From the NCBI GenBank assembly GCA_900551185.1, contig URVF01000059.1, positions 1 to 8,581 of the forward strand: 8,581 nt of DNA, given 5' to 3'. The notes below the pieces were generated by a model, which ran no database searches, had not been told where the DNA came from, and was given only the letters and a program-made list of their open reading frames with translations. Numbering within the stretch: the stretch's first letter is position 1; each line of letters opens with the position of its first letter. Shown one piece after another: positions 6,323 to 8,581 of this stretch. The translations under genes were made by a program, and so were the position numbers. This DNA comes from an uncultured Collinsella sp. (GTDB lineage: Bacteria; Actinomycetota; Coriobacteriia; Coriobacteriales; Coriobacteriaceae).

Positions 6323-7333
6323 ATGGCTCGCGAGGGCGCTCGTTCTAAGGATTCGGCTAAGCCTGGCATCAAGGAAGTTGCAGCGGTGGCGGGGGTTTCG
6401 CCTACTACGGTATCTCGCGTGCTTAATAATCGCGGCTATATTAGCCAAGAGACCCGCGATAAGGTCCATGCCGCGATGAAGCGCATCAACTATACGCCCA
6501 ACGATATCGCCCGTGCCATGCTCAACGGTCGCCTGAATCTAATAGGTATGATCGTCCCCTATGTCAGCAGCCCGTTTCATGCCCAAGCGGTCCAAGCCGT
6601 TGAGCGTACCCTGGCCGAAAACGGTTTTAAGATGCTGCTGTGCAATAGTGCCAATCGACCTGATCTTGAGCGTTCTTATATCGATATGCTTCGGCGCAAT
6701 ATGGTTGATGGCGTCATTGTCAACTCGCTTAATATCGGTGCCGAGGCGTATGCCGAGATGGGCTTGAGTCTGGTTGGTATCGACTGCGACCTTGGCGAGG
6801 CCTCTGTTCAGATTGCGAGCGACAGCTATAGCATCGGCGAACTTGCCACGCGTCGCCTGATTGATGACGGGTGTTCGCGCATCTTGTGCCTGCGCAACAA
6901 TAGCCGCATGCGTATGCCTGCCAATAAGCGTACCGATGCCTACCACGATGTTGTAGAGCAGGCTGGTTTGCCCGCGCTTGTCCGTGAGGTCGAGTTCGTT
7001 AAGTCCGACGACGAAAAGAGTGCGGTCGTTGCGAAGATCCTCGATGAGAACCCCGATATTGACGGCATCTTTGCGGGAGACGACACGATGGCGGCCATCT
7101 GCCTCAACGTGATGAAGCAGCGCGGCTTGAGCGCTCCGGACGATATTAAGGTCGTGGGCGCGGATGGCGCCCGCCGCACTATGACGTTTATGCCTGACTT
7201 AACAACCGTTCGTCAAGATATCGATCGCATCGGAGAGCTCGCGGCGCAATCCATCATCGCTCTTGTTAACGGTGAAAAGCCCGAATCGAATATCAAGCTC
7301 CCCGTCGAACTTATCGAGGGCAAAACCGCGTAG
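6323..7333 (+). CDS. LacI-family repressor of the adjacent glycosidase
   Basis: A 336-residue LacI/GalR-type regulator of normal length. The DNA-binding domain shows GIKEVAAVAGVSPTTVSRVLNN (15-36, in pieces GIKEVAAVAG and VSPTTVSRVLNN), then YISQETRDKVHAAM and the hinge helix NDIARAMLNG (60-69). The sugar-binding core follows, from NLIGMIVPYVSSPF (72-85) through DGVIVNS (129-135), GDDTMAAICLNVMKQRGL (252-269) and LTTVRQDIDRIGELA (293-307). ATG 6323 is chosen because GGGAGG (6312-6317) lies five bases upstream and the domain follows directly; ATG 6302 in the same frame overlaps an operator. Four related operator sites at its own promoter and before the GH32-like gene indicate local control. 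The inducer is probably the glycosidase substrate or a product, perhaps sucrose or a fructoside; this is inferred from the neighbour only. Confidence 0.93.
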   Translation: MAREGARSKDSAKPGIKEVAAVAGVSPTTVSRVLNNRGYISQETRDKVHAAMKRINYTPNDIARAMLNGRLNLIGMIVPYVSSPFHAQAVQAVERTLAENGFKMLLCNSANRPDLERSYIDMLRRNMVDGVIVNSLNIGAEAYAEMGLSLVGIDCDLGEASVQIASDSYSIGELATRRLIDDGCSRILCLRNNSRMRMPANKRTDAYHDVVEQAGLPALVREVEFVKSDDEKSAVVAKILDENPDIDGIFAGDDTMAAICLNVMKQRGLSAPDDIKVVGADGARRTMTFMPDLTTVRQDIDRIGELAAQSIIALVNGEKPESNIKLPVELIEGKTA

Positions 7334-7388
7334 CTCATCCGAGCCAAAAGAATCCCCCGAACGCTTCTGATGACCGTTCGCCGGCATA

Positions 7389-7403
7389 TGTCAACCGTTT
7401 GCC
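7389..7403. promoter_or_regulatory. LacI-type operator, copy 2 (inverted)
   Basis: TGTCAACCGTTTGCC, read on the minus strand as GGCAAACGGTTGACA and followed there by TATG, matches the other sites with the CG at the centre. It lies 56 bases before the TTGACA of the glycosidase promoter, far enough to take part in looping with copies 3 and 4. Confidence 0.55.
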
Positions 7404-7435
7404 GACGACTGGAACTGCGAAAAGACGTATTGGTG

Positions 7436-7450
7436 TGAAAACGTTTGACA
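7436..7450. promoter_or_regulatory. LacI-type operator, copy 3
   Basis: TGAAAACGTTTGACA, followed by TATG, carries the perfect palindrome AAACGTTT typical of LacI-family sites. Its last six bases are the -35 element TTGACA of the glycosidase promoter. Confidence 0.75.
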
Positions 7451-7473
7451 TATGAAAACGATTGACATATCTT
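7445..7473 (+). promoter_or_regulatory. Promoter of the GH32-like gene
   Basis: A perfect -35 TTGACA (7445-7450) and a -10-like TATCTT (7468-7473) stand exactly 17 bases apart. Operator copy 3 covers the -35 and copy 4 fills the spacer, so repression by direct blocking is expected. A second TTGACA (7462-7467) lacks a -10 at a normal distance. Confidence 0.65.
7453..7467. promoter_or_regulatory. LacI-type operator, copy 4
   Basis: TGAAAACGATTGACA, followed by TAT, repeats copy 3 with one base changed, in the same direction and exactly 17 bases downstream. It lies wholly in the promoter spacer. Confidence 0.7.
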
Positions 7474-7515
7474 GCAGTTGTACCGAGTTAGTATCACGTG
7501 GAAAGGAAGTCTCGG

Positions 7516-8581
7516 ATGCACAAGGTGTATTACCAGCCTGAGGGAATTTGGGTAGGCGACATCATGCCGTACGGCGAGGACGGCACGTTCTATCTCTATC
7601 ACCAGCGTGACACGCGAAACCCCGGTCCTTTCGGAGAGCCGTTTGGTTGGGCACTCGCGACGACCAAGGATTTCGTCAACTACAAGGACTTTGGCGAGAG
7701 CCTTGAGCGTGGCGGCGACGAGGAGGTCGACCAGTATGTTTATGCCGGCACGGTGTTTAAGGTGGGCGACAAGTACCATGCGCTCTACACTGGTTGCAAT
7801 CGCGATAAGGTCCGCGCACGCTTGATGAAGCAGGTTCTTCTTCACGCAACGAGTGACGACGCCGTCAAGTGGGAGAAGAACATCGCCGAGACGCTGCTTC
7901 CGCCCCAGGAAGGTTACGATGACCGCAACTGGCGCGATCCCTTTGTGCTTTGGGATGAGGAGAACGAAGAGTACATGCTCATCCTCGGCACGCGCGTGGG
8001 CGAGGACAAGCGTCTGATGACCGGGCGTCTGGTCAAGTTCACCTCCAAGGACCTGGATACCTGGGAGTTCCAGGGCGACTGGTGGAATCCGGGCCTTTAC
8101 ACCATGTTCGAGATGCCTGATCTCTTTAAGATGGGCGACTGGTGGTATCTGGTGTTCTCCGAGTACAGTGATGGCAACAAGACCCGTTACCGCATGTCTC
8201 GCTCCATCAACGGTCCTTGGATCACTCCTGCTGACGATTCATTCGATGGCCGCGCGTACTATGCCGCGCGTACCGCATTTGATGGCGAGCGCCGCGTTCT
8301 CTTTGGTTGGGTTCCTACGCGTGACGAGGGTGGCGATCCCAGCTCTTACCTGTGGGGTGGCACCTTTATGCCTCTCGAGATCGTTCAGCGTGCCGACGGA
8401 ACGCTCGGCACCAAGCTCCCTGACAGCATGCTTGGCGCCTTTGGCGAGGCTAAGGCAGTCGAGGCCTTTGAGCTTTCCTGCGAGTCGGGCAAGGTCGAGC
8501 AGGTGCTCGCCGCGGATGCCGGTTCCACCTATATGCTCGATGCCGACATCGAGCTCGCCGGTGACGCTGCCGGCTTCTCGG
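7516..8581 (+). CDS. GH32-like five-bladed propeller glycosidase, 3' truncated
   Basis: The first 355 residues of a glycoside hydrolase of the GH32/GH43/GH68 kind; the frame is still open at the window end. Members cleave fructosides such as sucrose and fructans, or other furanosides. The likely nucleophile is D15 in IWVGDIMPY, where standard GH32 has WMNDPNG. The RDP motif is R140-D141-P142 in NWRDPFVLW, with D141 the transition-state stabiliser. The likely acid/base is E199 in FEMPDLF, where most relatives have ECPDLF. Blade-type repeats such as GWALATTKDFVNYKDFGE and LVKFTSKDLDTWEFQGD support the propeller. From about residue 315 a second domain, probably a beta-sandwich, begins. No signal peptide is seen, so it is probably cytoplasmic. 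ATG 7516 has AAAGGA (7502-7507) eight bases upstream. A LacI-type regulator precedes it and controls it. Exact substrate is open. Confidence 0.85.
   Translation, partial: MHKVYYQPEGIWVGDIMPYGEDGTFYLYHQRDTRNPGPFGEPFGWALATTKDFVNYKDFGESLERGGDEEVDQYVYAGTVFKVGDKYHALYTGCNRDKVRARLMKQVLLHATSDDAVKWEKNIAETLLPPQEGYDDRNWRDPFVLWDEENEEYMLILGTRVGEDKRLMTGRLVKFTSKDLDTWEFQGDWWNPGLYTMFEMPDLFKMGDWWYLVFSEYSDGNKTRYRMSRSINGPWITPADDSFDGRAYYAARTAFDGERRVLFGWVPTRDEGGDPSSYLWGGTFMPLEIVQRADGTLGTKLPDSMLGAFGEAKAVEAFELSCESGKVEQVLAADAGSTYMLDADIELAGDAAGFS

Noticed and set aside
7358..7380. CGAACG-N11-CGTTCG inverted repeat after the LacI-type gene as a terminator
   Set aside because: The stem is only six base pairs with an 11-base loop and no T tract; it might be a weak binding site, but this cannot be supported.

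Overview
The window looks like the end of a contig from an anaerobic, GC-rich fermenter of the Coriobacteriia, most likely Collinsella or a close relative. This is an inference from base composition, codon use, gene content and strong AGGAG-type ribosome sites; no 16S or other marker is present. The first 48 bases are not biological: they are an Illumina Nextera/P5 adapter, and genomic DNA starts at base 49.

Layout: (1) 49-926, minus strand: a MarR-type regulator overlapping by GTGA the start of a multidrug-type ABC exporter half-transporter that is cut by the contig end. (2) 1179-3128, plus strand: a short-chain dehydrogenase, a terminator hairpin, a KdgT-family 2-keto-3-deoxygluconate permease and a second strong terminator hairpin. 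This suggests sugar-acid uptake and oxidoreduction. (3) 3129-5911, plus strand: a structured leader of about 230 nt, then pyruvate formate-lyase in two separate genes. The 683-residue core carries the catalytic Cys-Cys pair but has no glycyl radical domain. An 83-residue gene 85 nt downstream carries that domain (RVSGYA) with its own Shine-Dalgarno site and start. Two hairpins lie between them. (4) 5912-6287: a non-coding block with a hairpin of about 104 nt, a second strong hairpin and two diverged direct copies of a unit of about 89 nt. (5) 6288-8581, plus strand: a LacI-type repressor and a GH32-like glycosidase running off the window, with four copies of one operator-like motif, one before the repressor and three before the glycosidase.

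Together the genes describe carbohydrate catabolism: KDG-type sugar acid import, fructan/sucrose-type glycoside cleavage under a local repressor, and pyruvate cleavage to acetyl-CoA and formate. The main point of interest is the clean split of pyruvate formate-lyase into a core and a separate radical-bearing domain. The frames differ and each half has complete translation signals, so it does not look like a simple frameshift or stop mutation.
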